Shown here: positions 49,684 through 60,409 of the stretch, piece by piece | Layout of the letters: the number at the start of each line of letters is the position of its first letter | How positions within the stretch are numbered: position 1 is the stretch's first letter | NCBI GenBank assembly: GCA_036278935.1 | Contig: DASUKA010000088.1 | Span: forward strand, 1 to 64,000 | From: DASSNR01 sp036278935 | GTDB lineage: Bacteria > Gemmatimonadota > Gemmatimonadetes > Gemmatimonadales > Gemmatimonadaceae | DNA: 64,000 bases | Direction: 5' to 3' | Notes under the pieces: generated by a model | Database searches by the model: none | Told to the model about the DNA's origin: nothing | Seen by the model: only the letters and a program-made list of their open reading frames with translations | Program-made: the position numbers and the translations under genes

Positions 49684-51904
49684 CACCGGTGGCCGCCGAC
49701 AGGTGGAGCGCGCGCTCAGCCCGGCGCCGCCGGACGGGTATCGCTCCCGCGTGGCCTATCATGGCGCGCGGATCGCCCTGCTGGTGGTGCTGGCAATGCT
49801 CACGTACGTGCTCTTTCCCGCGTCGCCGGCGGTGGACTCACCCATCTTCGAGGTGGGATCCGTGGCCACCCAGACGGTCATCGCGCCGTTCGCGTTCACT
49901 GTGCCAAAGTCCGCGGCGGCACTGGCCAAGGAGCAGGATGAGCTGGCGCAGTCCGCCAAGCCGATCTTCGTCTATCTGCCTGCGGCGCTCGACTCGGCGC
50001 AGCGCCAGCTCGCGACCTTCATGGACTCCGTACGCGCAGCCGTGGCCGGTGCGCCGGACGCGAAGCAACGCGTGCCGGCGGTAATCGGGGTCGCCGCGGC
50101 GCTGGGGGTGTCGCTCACCGACTCCGAGGCCCAGTACCTGACTTTCTCCGCGCGCCGGCGCGCGATGCACGACGCGCTGCGGCGTGTGCTGGCGCGGTGG
50201 CTGTCGGCGGGCGTTGCGCTCGGTGCAGCGATCGATGACGTGCGCGGGGAGGTGATCATCCGTCGCGGGAGCGAGGAGCGCGGCATGCTGGCCGATAGCG
50301 TGTTGACCTTCGGCTCCCTGCTCGCGCGTTCGCAACCCATGCAGCCCGACCGCAATTCGTCCGTCGCGGACGGGATCTATCTCAAGCTCTTGAGCGCGTT
50401 CTTCCATCCCACCATCGCGCTCGACCGACACGCCACGGACCAGCGCCGGCAGGAACTGCGGAATACCGTGGACCCGAATCTCTTCCAGGTGCGGGCCGGG
50501 GAGAAGATCGTCGGCGAGCATGAGGTGGTGGCGCGGGCGGCGTACGAAAAGATGCGAGCGCTGCACAACGCCATGCAGGCGCGCACGGCGGGGCAGGGAG
50601 GGCACCCGATCGGACGCATCCTCGGCGCCATCGCCTACAACGCGCTCGTGCTCGCGATCTTCGGCATCGCGGTGGTGGTGTTCCGCCCGCAGCTCTACAC
50701 CTCGTATCGCTCCATGGCGCTCTTCGCGCTGGTGTTCCTGCTCGTCTTGGCAGGGGCGTCGGCGGCTGCTCACGCGCCCACGGTGTATCCGGAATTCGTG
50801 CCGGTGGTGCTCGCGGCGATCATCCTCAGCATCCTGTTCGATTCCCGCATCAGCATGATCGCCGCGATGATTCTCGCCGTCCTTGTGGGCGGGCAGAGTG
50901 TGTTTCGCGGTACCAACGCGCTGTTCATGAATCTGATTGGCGGGGCCACCGCCGCGCTCAGCGTCCGCATGGTCCGGCGGCGCGACCAGGCCTACTACTC
51001 CATCGTGCTGGTGGCGTTCGCGTATTTCGCCGCGGCCATCGCCATCGGGCTCACGCTGGGCTGGCAGTCGCAGGAGATCGGGTGGAGCGCGGCGCGTGGC
51101 GGAATGAACGCGATCGTCTCGGTGGTGTTCGCCATGTTCCTGCTGCCGCTGGCGGAGAAGCTCACGGGGGTCACCACCGATCTGACGTTGCTGGAGTACT
51201 CAGACCTGAACCGGCCGCTGCTCCGGCGTCTCAGCCTGGAGGCCCCCGGCACGTACAATCACACCATCAGCATGGCGAACCTGGTGGAGGTGGCGTGCAC
51301 CGCCATCGGCGCCAACGGCTTGCTGGGCCGCGTGGGCACCTACTATCACGACATCGGGAAGCTCAAGAAGCCGCAGTATTTCGTGGAGAATCAGCAGGGG
51401 CGGAATCCGCACGACAAGCTGAAGCCGAGCACGAGTGCGGCGATCATCCGCAACCACGTGCGCGAGGGCATGGAGTTGGCAGAGGAATCCCATCTGCCGC
51501 GCAGCATCTCCACCTTCATCCCGCAGCATCATGGGACCTCGCAGATCTCGTTCTTCCTGGAAAAGGCACGCGAGCGTGACGGTACAGGGCTGAACATCGC
51601 GGACTTCACGTACCCCGGTCCCATCCCGCAGAGCGCGGAAACGGCCATCTGCATGCTGGCCGATGGCGTGGAGGCCTCGGCGCGTGTGCTGCAGGAGCCG
51701 ACGCCGGAGAAGATCCGCGAATTGATCGAGCACATTGTCCGCCAGCGCATCGAGCAGGGGCAGATGCGCGATGCGCCGCTGACCCTCAAGCAACTCGACG
51801 TCGTGAAGGAGCAGTTCGCGCGCGTGCTGATCGGCCAATACCACAATCGCACCGATTACCCAGCGGCGAGCGGTGGCGTGACCTCGGAGTTCGCCTCCGT
51901 ATGA
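49658..51904 (+). CDS. 7TM-HD family membrane phosphohydrolase (PgpH-like)
   Basis: A 748-residue protein. One N-terminal membrane helix (about 35-55) is followed by a large extracytoplasmic domain (7TMR-HDED type, about 60-310), then seven or so membrane segments (about 325-500) and a C-terminal HD domain with NHTISMANL, the HD pair His564/Asp565 (YYHDIGKLKKP), PQHHGTSQI and MLADGVEA. Characterised relatives (PgpH) hydrolyse c-di-AMP; no c-di-AMP synthase is in view. The order phoH - 7TM-HD - ybeY is conserved in several phyla. ATG 49658 overlaps phoH; GTG 49673 is an alternative. Confidence 0.88.
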   Translation: MRGIRVATNTGGRRQVERALSPAPPDGYRSRVAYHGARIALLVVLAMLTYVLFPASPAVDSPIFEVGSVATQTVIAPFAFTVPKSAAALAKEQDELAQSAKPIFVYLPAALDSAQRQLATFMDSVRAAVAGAPDAKQRVPAVIGVAAALGVSLTDSEAQYLTFSARRRAMHDALRRVLARWLSAGVALGAAIDDVRGEVIIRRGSEERGMLADSVLTFGSLLARSQPMQPDRNSSVADGIYLKLLSAFFHPTIALDRHATDQRRQELRNTVDPNLFQVRAGEKIVGEHEVVARAAYEKMRALHNAMQARTAGQGGHPIGRILGAIAYNALVLAIFGIAVVVFRPQLYTSYRSMALFALVFLLVLAGASAAAHAPTVYPEFVPVVLAAIILSILFDSRISMIAAMILAVLVGGQSVFRGTNALFMNLIGGATAALSVRMVRRRDQAYYSIVLVAFAYFAAAIAIGLTLGWQSQEIGWSAARGGMNAIVSVVFAMFLLPLAEKLTGVTTDLTLLEYSDLNRPLLRRLSLEAPGTYNHTISMANLVEVACTAIGANGLLGRVGTYYHDIGKLKKPQYFVENQQGRNPHDKLKPSTSAAIIRNHVREGMELAEESHLPRSISTFIPQHHGTSQISFFLEKARERDGTGLNIADFTYPGPIPQSAETAICMLADGVEASARVLQEPTPEKIRELIEHIVRQRIEQGQMRDAPLTLKQLDVVKEQFARVLIGQYHNRTDYPAASGGVTSEFASV

Positions 51905-52347
51905 CAGCCATGGTCCAGATTCACTCGGAGGCGGGGCGCGTGCCGGTGTCGCGCCAGCGCATGGTCGCCGCGGTGCAGACCGTGCTGCGGGCGGAGCGCG
52001 AGCGGCTGGCGAGCGTGTCCGTCAGCCTCGTGTCGACGGCCGTGATGCGGAAGCTGAACCGCGCACACTTCGGCCGCGGGACACCCACGGATGTCATCTC
52101 GCTCGGGTGGCGCTCGCCGGAGACGGGGATGCTGGTGGGGGATATTTACATCGCTCCCGACGTGGCGCGCGCGAGCGCACGGCGGGGAGGGGTGGGAGTG
52201 CGCGAGGAGCTGATGCGGCTCCTGGTGCACGGCGTGCTCCACGCCATTGGATACGATCACTCGAGCGGCGCGGCGCGCACCGAGGGGCCCATGTGGCGCC
52301 GCCAGGAGCGGCTGGTCGCACGCGTGCTGCGGGAGCCGGCGGCATGA
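51901..52347 (+). CDS. ybeY: Endoribonuclease YbeY
   Basis: Zinc-dependent RNase for 16S rRNA 3'-end maturation and ribosome quality control. A 148-residue protein with the metal motif HGVLHAIGYDH (His110, His114, His120), preceded by the family TDVISLGW and GDIYIAPDVA blocks. It overlaps both neighbours by ATGA. Confidence 0.93.
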   Translation: MTAMVQIHSEAGRVPVSRQRMVAAVQTVLRAERERLASVSVSLVSTAVMRKLNRAHFGRGTPTDVISLGWRSPETGMLVGDIYIAPDVARASARRGGVGVREELMRLLVHGVLHAIGYDHSSGAARTEGPMWRRQERLVARVLREPAA

Positions 52348-53585
52348 TGGGCGGAGCGTGGGCGGTGGCCATCGGCGGAGCCGTGCTGGGCATTCTCTGC
52401 GCGGCGGCGGATGGGGCACTCGTGCCCGCCGACGAAGAGCCTCCGTCTCCCATGGGTGCGGCCAACGCGGCGCGCGTGGACGTGCGACGCTCGCACGACG
52501 CGCTGGCGACCGCGTGCGTGATCCTGCAACTGATAGCCGGAGCCGCACTGGCGTTCGCGCTCCGCCTGCCCGCACGGCCCGCGATGGTTGGCGTGGTGGG
52601 GGCTCTTGTTGTGGTCGGCGCGGTGGCGCTCGGGATGCAGACCGCGCCGCGCGCCTACGGTCGGACGCACGCGGCGGCGTTGGCTCCGGTGATGGCGCTC
52701 GTGACTCGTGGCGTGACGTTCGTTGCGCGCCCGGTGAGCGGGACGAGCGCGGCGATCGAGCACGCCCTTCGGCGCGCGATCCCCGATGGCGGGGAGGAGC
52801 CCGCGGATGCGGAGACGATCGCACGCTGGCTGCTGGAGGCCGTACAGGCAGAGGTCCCGGTGTCAACCACGCAACGGGCCATCCTGCGCCGGCTGCTCGC
52901 GCTGGACGAGACCGAGGTGCGCGAGGTGATGACCCCGCGCGTGGCCATTGTGGGCATGGAGCGGAGCACTCCGTGGTCCGAGGTGCTGGATCGCTTCCGG
53001 AGCAGCGCGCATGCCCGGCTGCCGGTGTACGACACGTCTGTCGACGAGGTGATCGGTGTCCTGGCGGCCAAGAGGCTGCTGGGCGCGGTGAGCGCGGGTG
53101 TGCCTCCGGAGCGCGGATGGTTGCCGCTCATGGGTCCGGCCACGTTCATTCCGGAGAGCAAGACCATCGGCGCGCAACTCAGGGACTTTCGCGCGACGGC
53201 GACGCAGCTCGCCATCGTCGTGGACGAGTACGGCGGCACGGCCGGTCTGGTCACTCTCGAAGACATTCTGGAAGAGGTGGTAGGCGACATTCGAGACGAG
53301 CACGATCGGGAGCGTCCGCCCATCGAAGTGGAGGAAGGGACGCGTGTCTGGGTCGCTGGGCATGTTTCACTGGAGGAGCTGGCCGGCGTGCTGCAGCATC
53401 CCGTCATGCGCGAGGACGTGGCGACAGTCGGGGGGCTGATCTACGACGTGCTGGGCCGCGTGCCGCGTGCCGGCGAGGAGTTTGTGCTCGACGACTTCCG
53501 GGTGGTGGTGGAGCGCGTGCGGGGCAGGCGCATCGAGCGCGTGTACTTTGAGCGGATGGCCCCGGTGGCGGAGCGATCGGCCTGA
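52344..53585 (+). CDS. Membrane CBS-domain protein, CNNM/CorC (HlyC) family
   Basis: A 413-residue protein. Three hydrophobic segments (about 5-25, 55-75, 80-100) form a CNNM-like membrane part. A CBS pair covers about 195-315 (VMTPRVAIVGM, VVDEYGGTAGLVTLEDILEE), and a CorC/HlyC domain about 330-410 (VAGHVSLEELAGVL, VERVRGRRIERVY). Family members are implicated in Mg2+/Co2+ efflux. It follows ybeY as corC does in E. coli. Confidence 0.85.
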   Translation: MMGGAWAVAIGGAVLGILCAAADGALVPADEEPPSPMGAANAARVDVRRSHDALATACVILQLIAGAALAFALRLPARPAMVGVVGALVVVGAVALGMQTAPRAYGRTHAAALAPVMALVTRGVTFVARPVSGTSAAIEHALRRAIPDGGEEPADAETIARWLLEAVQAEVPVSTTQRAILRRLLALDETEVREVMTPRVAIVGMERSTPWSEVLDRFRSSAHARLPVYDTSVDEVIGVLAAKRLLGAVSAGVPPERGWLPLMGPATFIPESKTIGAQLRDFRATATQLAIVVDEYGGTAGLVTLEDILEEVVGDIRDEHDRERPPIEVEEGTRVWVAGHVSLEELAGVLQHPVMREDVATVGGLIYDVLGRVPRAGEEFVLDDFRVVVERVRGRRIERVYFERMAPVAERSA

Positions 53586-54613
53586 TGGACATGATCGTTC
53601 TTCTGGCGCTGGTCGTGGCGATGGTTGCCTGGCTCACGGCGGCCGGTACCGCTGCGCGGAACGTGAGCCCGCTCTGGCTTCGGCATTGGTCGGAGCGGCG
53701 TGCGTCGGGCGGGATTGGTGCCATGGCGTTTCGGCCGGAGCGCATGGAGATGATCGCGAGCTCCGGCGCGGCGATGCTCGTGGCGCTCTGCGGCGTGCTC
53801 CTGAGCGTGGCGAGCGCACGGCGCGGTTGGTCGCTGCCCATCTCGGCGAGTGCCATGCTGCTCGCGCTGCTGGTGGTGGGGCTGATGCTGCCGAAGGTCA
53901 TCGCGCATCGCTGGGCGACGCGGCTCGCACCCGTGTTGCTGCCGACGCTGCGCTGGCCGGGTGTGGTCGTGAGCGTGCTGGGCCGTGTCTGGCGGCGCGC
54001 GTGGGGCGGGCGCCGTCTGCCGGAGTCCGGCCGCAGCGCGGAGGCGACGGCCTCTGATATCGACGCGCTGCTGCGCGAAGGTGCACGCGCCGGACTCGGG
54101 CAGCGCGATGCGTTACGCCTCATCAGCGGTGTGGCGCGGTTCGGTGGGAAGGTCGTGAGCGATGTCATGACGCCGCGCGAGGCGGTGGTTGCGATCGACG
54201 CGGCGGTGAATCCTCGCCTCGCTGCCCGGGCGCTTGTGCAGAGTGGGTACAGCCGTGTGCCCGTCTATCGCGGCTCGCGCACCGCCGTGATTGGCATGGT
54301 GCACGCCATGGATGTCTTCCGCACAGGCGCCGCGTCCATCCCGGCTGTTCGTCCGGTGTCCCACGTGGAGGCGCGCACGCCATGTAGCGACGCCCTCATG
54401 ATGATGCTGCGCGACCGATGCCATCTGGCCGTCGTGCGGGACGACGGCGGATCCATGTCGGGCATCATCACGCTCGAGGATGTTTTGCGGGCGTTGATGG
54501 GCGAGGTGCCAGCTCGCCACCGCCTGCTGCCGGCTGTCCGTCATGCGGAGGCAGCGCGCACGCGGGGAACTCGCATCCCGGGACGCGCGGTCGCCGCGGA
54601 CCGCCCGAGGTAG
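53585..54613 (+). CDS. Second CNNM-like membrane CBS protein lacking the CorC domain
   Basis: A 342-residue paralogue-like protein. Membrane segments lie at about 3-22, 58-80 and 85-108, and a CBS pair at about 190-315 (VMTPREAVVAIDAAV, GYSRVPVYRG, GIITLEDVLRALMG). The C-terminal 30 residues are basic and there is no CorC_HlyC domain. The start shares a base with the previous stop (TGATG). It may form a heteromer with the preceding protein; that is inference. Confidence 0.75.
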   Translation: MDMIVLLALVVAMVAWLTAAGTAARNVSPLWLRHWSERRASGGIGAMAFRPERMEMIASSGAAMLVALCGVLLSVASARRGWSLPISASAMLLALLVVGLMLPKVIAHRWATRLAPVLLPTLRWPGVVVSVLGRVWRRAWGGRRLPESGRSAEATASDIDALLREGARAGLGQRDALRLISGVARFGGKVVSDVMTPREAVVAIDAAVNPRLAARALVQSGYSRVPVYRGSRTAVIGMVHAMDVFRTGAASIPAVRPVSHVEARTPCSDALMMMLRDRCHLAVVRDDGGSMSGIITLEDVLRALMGEVPARHRLLPAVRHAEAARTRGTRIPGRAVAADRPR

Positions 54614-54614
54614 C

Positions 54615-56246
54615 GTGCGGGCGTTCGTCGTCTTCTGGCGCCTGGTGCCATTCCTGGTGGCGTTTCTGCGCGATCGCCGGCGGTGGATCTTCATCGGACG
54701 TCCACGCCGACTGTCCACCGAAGCGCATCGCACCAGGGCGCGGCGGCTCACCGCCACGGTGGCGCAGCTCGGCCCGACCTACATCAAGCTTGCGCAGGTG
54801 TTCGCCGCGCGTGCCGACATTCTGCCGGAGCCGTACCTGAGCGAGATCGGTGAGCTCACCGATCGGGTCCCGCCGCTTCCACTCTCGACTATCGAGAGCG
54901 TGATTCAACGCGAGTTCGGGCAGCCCCCGTCCGCCCTGTTTCAGTGCTTTGCCCCGGAGCCGCTGGCCGCCGCTTCGCTGGGGCAGGTGCACCGCGCCAC
55001 CTTCGCGGACCGCGAGGTGGTGGTGAAGGTGCTCCGTCCGGGGGTCGAGGAGCTCGTCGCGATCGACCTTCATGCCGCGTTCCGCATTCTCTTCTTCATC
55101 AACGTGCTCTTTCCGAATCATCACGTGCGAGCTATCACGACCATCGTACGGGAATTCGCCAAGCACATCGAGGAGGAGATGGATTTTCGCCAGGAGGCGC
55201 GGAACGCGCAGCTTATTCGCGCCAATTTCGCGAACGACTCGCGCGTGTCGGTGCCGCGCGTGGTGGACGAGCTGACCCGGCAGCGCGTGCTGGTGCTGGA
55301 GTACATGGAGGGGACGAAGGTGGACCGGCTGCACGAGCGCATCGCCAGCGGCGACATCTCCGTGCAGGCGCTCCTCGCAACGCTCGTGGAAGTCTACGTG
55401 AAGATGATGCTGGTGGACGGCATCTTTCACGCCGACCCGCACCCCGGCAACCTCCTCGTCTCGCCCGAGGGGCGTCTGGTGCTGCTGGATTTCGGGATGG
55501 TGGTGCGCGTGGAGCAGGAGACGCGCTCGCGGCTCATCCAGACGATCATGGCAGCCGTGCGCCAGGACGTCGATGGGGTGATTGCGGGCTTCTACGAGCT
55601 GGGGCTCCTGGATCCGGAGGTGGATCGCGGTACGGTGCGCGATGCGGCGCGGTCGCTCATGTCCATCGCGTTCACCCCGGACGCCCAGCCCAGACAGATT
55701 CAGCGCATCGTGAACGAGGTCATGTCAACCTTTTATCGATGGCCCATCACCCTGCCCAGCGAGCTGGTGTACTTCGGGCGGGCCGCGGCGCTGGCCGAAG
55801 GGATCGCCATGCGCTACGAGCCCACGTTCAACAGCGTGCAGTTCGCGACGCCCATCGTGAAACGCATGAAGGGCGAGCTGCTCGCCGCGATGTTCGGCGG
55901 CGCGGACCGCGACGTCCTGAAGAACTGGGCGATGGAGCTCAACGGCATCATCCGCGAGTTGCGGGACGTGCTGCGCCGCGCCGGTCGTGATGAGCTCCGC
56001 GTGCGCGCCCACCCGCGCGATGTGATCGAGATGCAGCAGTTCCTCGCGCTCCAGACGCGGCGCATCCTGCTGTGTGCTTTCGCGGGCGTCCTTGCCGTGG
56101 TGGGCGCCACGTTGGGCATCGTCGACCACAACGTGTACGTGCTGGCGATCTCGCTGCTTGCAGCGCTGATCGTCTTTCTCATCATCGTGCTGCTGCCCCT
56201 GCATCTCCTCTCGAACCCGTTCCGCGGCTACCGGCGGTGGCGATGA
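54615..56246 (+). CDS. UbiB/ABC1 (AarF) family atypical kinase
   Basis: A 543-residue member of the UbiB family, linked to isoprenoid-quinone synthesis. The ABC1 core shows QLGPTYIKLAQ in place of the usual KxGQ (Ala for Gly), the A-rich loop AAASLGQVH, the VVVKVLRPGV lysine, an EEMDFRQEA glutamate, IFHADPHPGN, and the metal DFG as LLDFGMV. Two hydrophobic helices at about 500-540 close the protein, typical of UbiB. GTG 54615 begins one base after the previous stop. The end overlaps meaB by ATGA. Confidence 0.88.
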   Translation: MRAFVVFWRLVPFLVAFLRDRRRWIFIGRPRRLSTEAHRTRARRLTATVAQLGPTYIKLAQVFAARADILPEPYLSEIGELTDRVPPLPLSTIESVIQREFGQPPSALFQCFAPEPLAAASLGQVHRATFADREVVVKVLRPGVEELVAIDLHAAFRILFFINVLFPNHHVRAITTIVREFAKHIEEEMDFRQEARNAQLIRANFANDSRVSVPRVVDELTRQRVLVLEYMEGTKVDRLHERIASGDISVQALLATLVEVYVKMMLVDGIFHADPHPGNLLVSPEGRLVLLDFGMVVRVEQETRSRLIQTIMAAVRQDVDGVIAGFYELGLLDPEVDRGTVRDAARSLMSIAFTPDAQPRQIQRIVNEVMSTFYRWPITLPSELVYFGRAAALAEGIAMRYEPTFNSVQFATPIVKRMKGELLAAMFGGADRDVLKNWAMELNGIIRELRDVLRRAGRDELRVRAHPRDVIEMQQFLALQTRRILLCAFAGVLAVVGATLGIVDHNVYVLAISLLAALIVFLIIVLLPLHLLSNPFRGYRRWR

Positions 56247-57324
56247 CGGCGTCCTCAGAAACCCCGGTCATGCACGATGGACTTCTCGCCGACTTCACCG
56301 CCGGCAAAACGTCGGCGCTTGCGCGCGCGGTGAGCCTGGTGGAGAACCAGCGCGAGGGATTCGAGGCCGTGCTCGCCCTGGTGGGCACCCGGTTGGGACA
56401 TGGCCGGCGGATCGGCATCACCGGGCCGCCCGGCGCCGGCAAGAGCACGCTCACCAGCCGCCTCGCGGCCCATTACCGAGCCTCCGGGCTCACCGTGGGC
56501 ATCGTGGCGGTGGATCCCACGTCCCCCTATACGGGTGGCGCACTGCTCGGAGACCGGATCCGCATGGAAGCGGTTGCATTGGATCCGGGCATCTACATTC
56601 GCTCGATGGCCACACGCGGCTCGCTCGGCGGCCTGGCCGCCAGCACACGCGACGTGGCGGACGTGCTGGATGGCTTCGGATTCGACCGCATTCTCATCGA
56701 GACGGTCGGTGTGGGGCAGAGCGAGCTCGAGGTGGCGCGCACGGCGGACAGTTGCGTGGTGGTGCTGGTGCCCGAGTCGGGGGATGGGATCCAGACCATG
56801 AAGGCGGGACTCATGGAGATCGCGGACCTCTTTCTCGTGAACAAGTCGGACCGCCCCGGTGCGGACCGATTGCGCCATGAAGTGGAGGTGATGTTGGGGT
56901 TCCGGGTCGGACAGCTCTACCGCAACGTCCCGTCGCACCACGGCATGGATCAGCGCCGGCTGCTCAATCCGGCCCGCATGGCGCGCGAAGCCGCCGCATC
57001 CGCCGAGGACCACTGGATTCCGCCGGTGCTTGCCACGATCGCCGAGCGCGGTGAAGGGATCGAGGCGCTGGCCTCCGCGCTCGACCGCCACGCCGGTTAT
57101 CTTGCGACAAGCGGGCTGCTGGATGCACGACGCCGGCAGCGCTTCCGCGAGCGTGTGGTGGAGGCCGTGGAACGGCAGGTGCGGGAGCGACTCTGGGGCG
57201 ACCCCGACACGGCGGCGTGGCTCGATGGGCAGCTCGATGCCATGACGGCTGGAACCACCAGCCCACTGGCGGTCGCACGGGAAGTACTGAAGCGCAGTGC
57301 AAATCTTCTGACGCGGGCGAACGC

Positions 57325-57328
<4 letters not shown>
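56243..57328 (+). CDS. meaB: MeaB-type GTPase, chaperone of B12-dependent acyl-CoA mutase
   Basis: G3E-family GTPase that loads and protects adenosylcobalamin-dependent mutases. P-loop GPPGAGKST (61-69), the switch region VDPTSPYTGGALLGDR, ETVGVGQSE, and NKSD as base specificity motif. C-terminal dimerisation arm to residue 361. It overlaps the mutase large subunit by ATGA, confirming its client. Confidence 0.93.
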
Positions 57329-59019
<1,691 letters not shown>

Positions 59020-59023
59020 TCGC

Positions 59024-59815
59024 ATGCGCCAGACGCGGGTGGGACCGGGGCGGCGGCGGGGGCGGGGGCATACAGAGTGGTGGCAATCATACTTCGACGC
59101 GCACTATCTGCTCGAGTACGAGCCGCTGTTCTCGTTGGAGCGCGACCGGCGCGAAACCGCTCGGCTCATCGAGTTGCTGGGCCTCCCGGTAGGCGCCCGC
59201 GTCCTCGACGTGCCCTGCGGGCAGGGGCGGCACGCGCACCTGCTTGCTGAGGCGGGCTATGACGTGCGCGGGCTCGACTACTCGCGGTATCTGCTGAGTG
59301 TGGCGCGCGCGCGGGGGACCGGACCGCGGCTCCGCTATCAGCAGGGCGACATGCGCGCGCTGCCCACGCAGTGGACCGGTCGCTTCGATGCGGTGACGAA
59401 TCTGTTCACCTCGTTCGGCTTCTTTCTCGATCCCGGCGATGACCGCCGCGTTCTGGCGCAATTCGCCCGCGTGTTGCGGCCTGGCGGTCTGCTCATCTGG
59501 CAGGGCGGCAGCCGCGATGGGATCATGGCACGCTTCCTCGCACGCGACTGGTGGAGGACGGCGGATGGGACGCTGGTGGCGCAGGAGCGTACTTTCGATC
59601 CACTCTCTGGAATCCTCACGGTCGACACCTCGTGGAGCGGGCCGGGCGGCGCGGGCGAGCGCCCGCACCGCATCCGACTCTACAGTGCTTCGCAGCTCGC
59701 CGCGCTGCTCGCCGCGCACGGACTGGTGGTGGAAGCCGCGTACGACGGATGGAGCGATCGCCCGATGACGCGTCGCTCCTCGCAGATGCTGCTGGTCGCG
59801 CGGAAGGAGGGGTGA
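59024..59815 (+). CDS. Class I SAM-dependent methyltransferase
   Basis: A 263-residue protein with the Rossmann SAM motif VLDVPCGQGRHAHLLAE (near 61-77), the acidic loop GLDYS, GDMRALP and the post-motif FDAVTNLFTSFGFF. The N-terminal TEWWQSYFDAHYLLEYE block is seen in a broad group of small-molecule methyltransferases; the substrate cannot be told. It starts 4 bases after the mutase large subunit and separates it from the B12 subunit. Confidence 0.8.
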   Translation: MRQTRVGPGRRRGRGHTEWWQSYFDAHYLLEYEPLFSLERDRRETARLIELLGLPVGARVLDVPCGQGRHAHLLAEAGYDVRGLDYSRYLLSVARARGTGPRLRYQQGDMRALPTQWTGRFDAVTNLFTSFGFFLDPGDDRRVLAQFARVLRPGGLLIWQGGSRDGIMARFLARDWWRTADGTLVAQERTFDPLSGILTVDTSWSGPGGAGERPHRIRLYSASQLAALLAAHGLVVEAAYDGWSDRPMTRRSSQMLLVARKEG

Positions 59816-59954
59816 GCGCCGTTGCCCCTCATCCGTCGCGAACGCTACCTTTCGAGCACATCGCGTGGGTAGGGGCCGGAGCGCGCGACGGGTAGCCGCG
59901 GCGGCCGCGTGGCGCCGCCCCCGGCCGCGCGTGATGATATGCGGGTCGGCCTCG

Positions 59955-59982
59955 CCCGACTCCCCACACCCGACTCCCCACA
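59955..59982. repeat. Two tandem copies of a 14-bp C-rich motif
   Basis: CCCGACTCCCCACA occurs twice in tandem (59955-59968, 59969-59982), just before the B12-subunit gene in a 180-base gap. A related CCCGACACCCGACTCCC is in the right arm of the inverted repeat at 6936-6963. Confidence 0.6.
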
Positions 59983-59995
59983 CTCTCTCACCACC

Positions 59996-60409
59996 ATGCC
60001 CCGTCCCATTCGTGTTCTGATCGCCAAACCCGGCCTGGATGGCCATGACCGTGGGGCGAAAGTGGTGGCGGCGGCACTCCGTGATGCCGGAATGGAAGTG
60101 ATCTACACTGGGCTGCACCAGACGCCGGAGATGATCGCGAGCGCCGCGATCCAGGAGGATGTGGATGTGGTCGGTCTCTCGATCCTGAGTGGTGCGCACA
60201 TGACGCTGTTCCCGCGTGTGCTCGAGCTGCTGCGCGCGGGCGGACGTGACGACATCCTTGTAACGGGCGGCGGCATTCTTCCGCGGGAGGACATCGAGGC
60301 GTTGCAGCGGCAGGGGGTCGGCAAGCTCTTCGGGCCCGGGACGCCGACCTCCGATCTGGTAGACTACATCACCGCATGGTTCGCCGAACGACAGCAGCAG
60401 CACGCGTGA
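59996..60409 (+). CDS. Acyl-CoA mutase small subunit (cobalamin-binding)
   Basis: A 137-residue B12-binding domain that supplies the cobalt-ligating histidine to the mutase. The DxHxxG motif is Asp15-Gly-His17-Asp-Arg-Gly20 (GLDGHDRGAKVV), followed by VGLSILSGAH and the GGG loop (VTGGGILP). The ending FGPGTPTSDLVDYI is typical. It pairs with the large subunit at 57325. The end overlaps the carboxylase gene by 34 bases. Confidence 0.92.
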   Translation: MPRPIRVLIAKPGLDGHDRGAKVVAAALRDAGMEVIYTGLHQTPEMIASAAIQEDVDVVGLSILSGAHMTLFPRVLELLRAGGRDDILVTGGGILPREDIEALQRQGVGKLFGPGTPTSDLVDYITAWFAERQQQHA

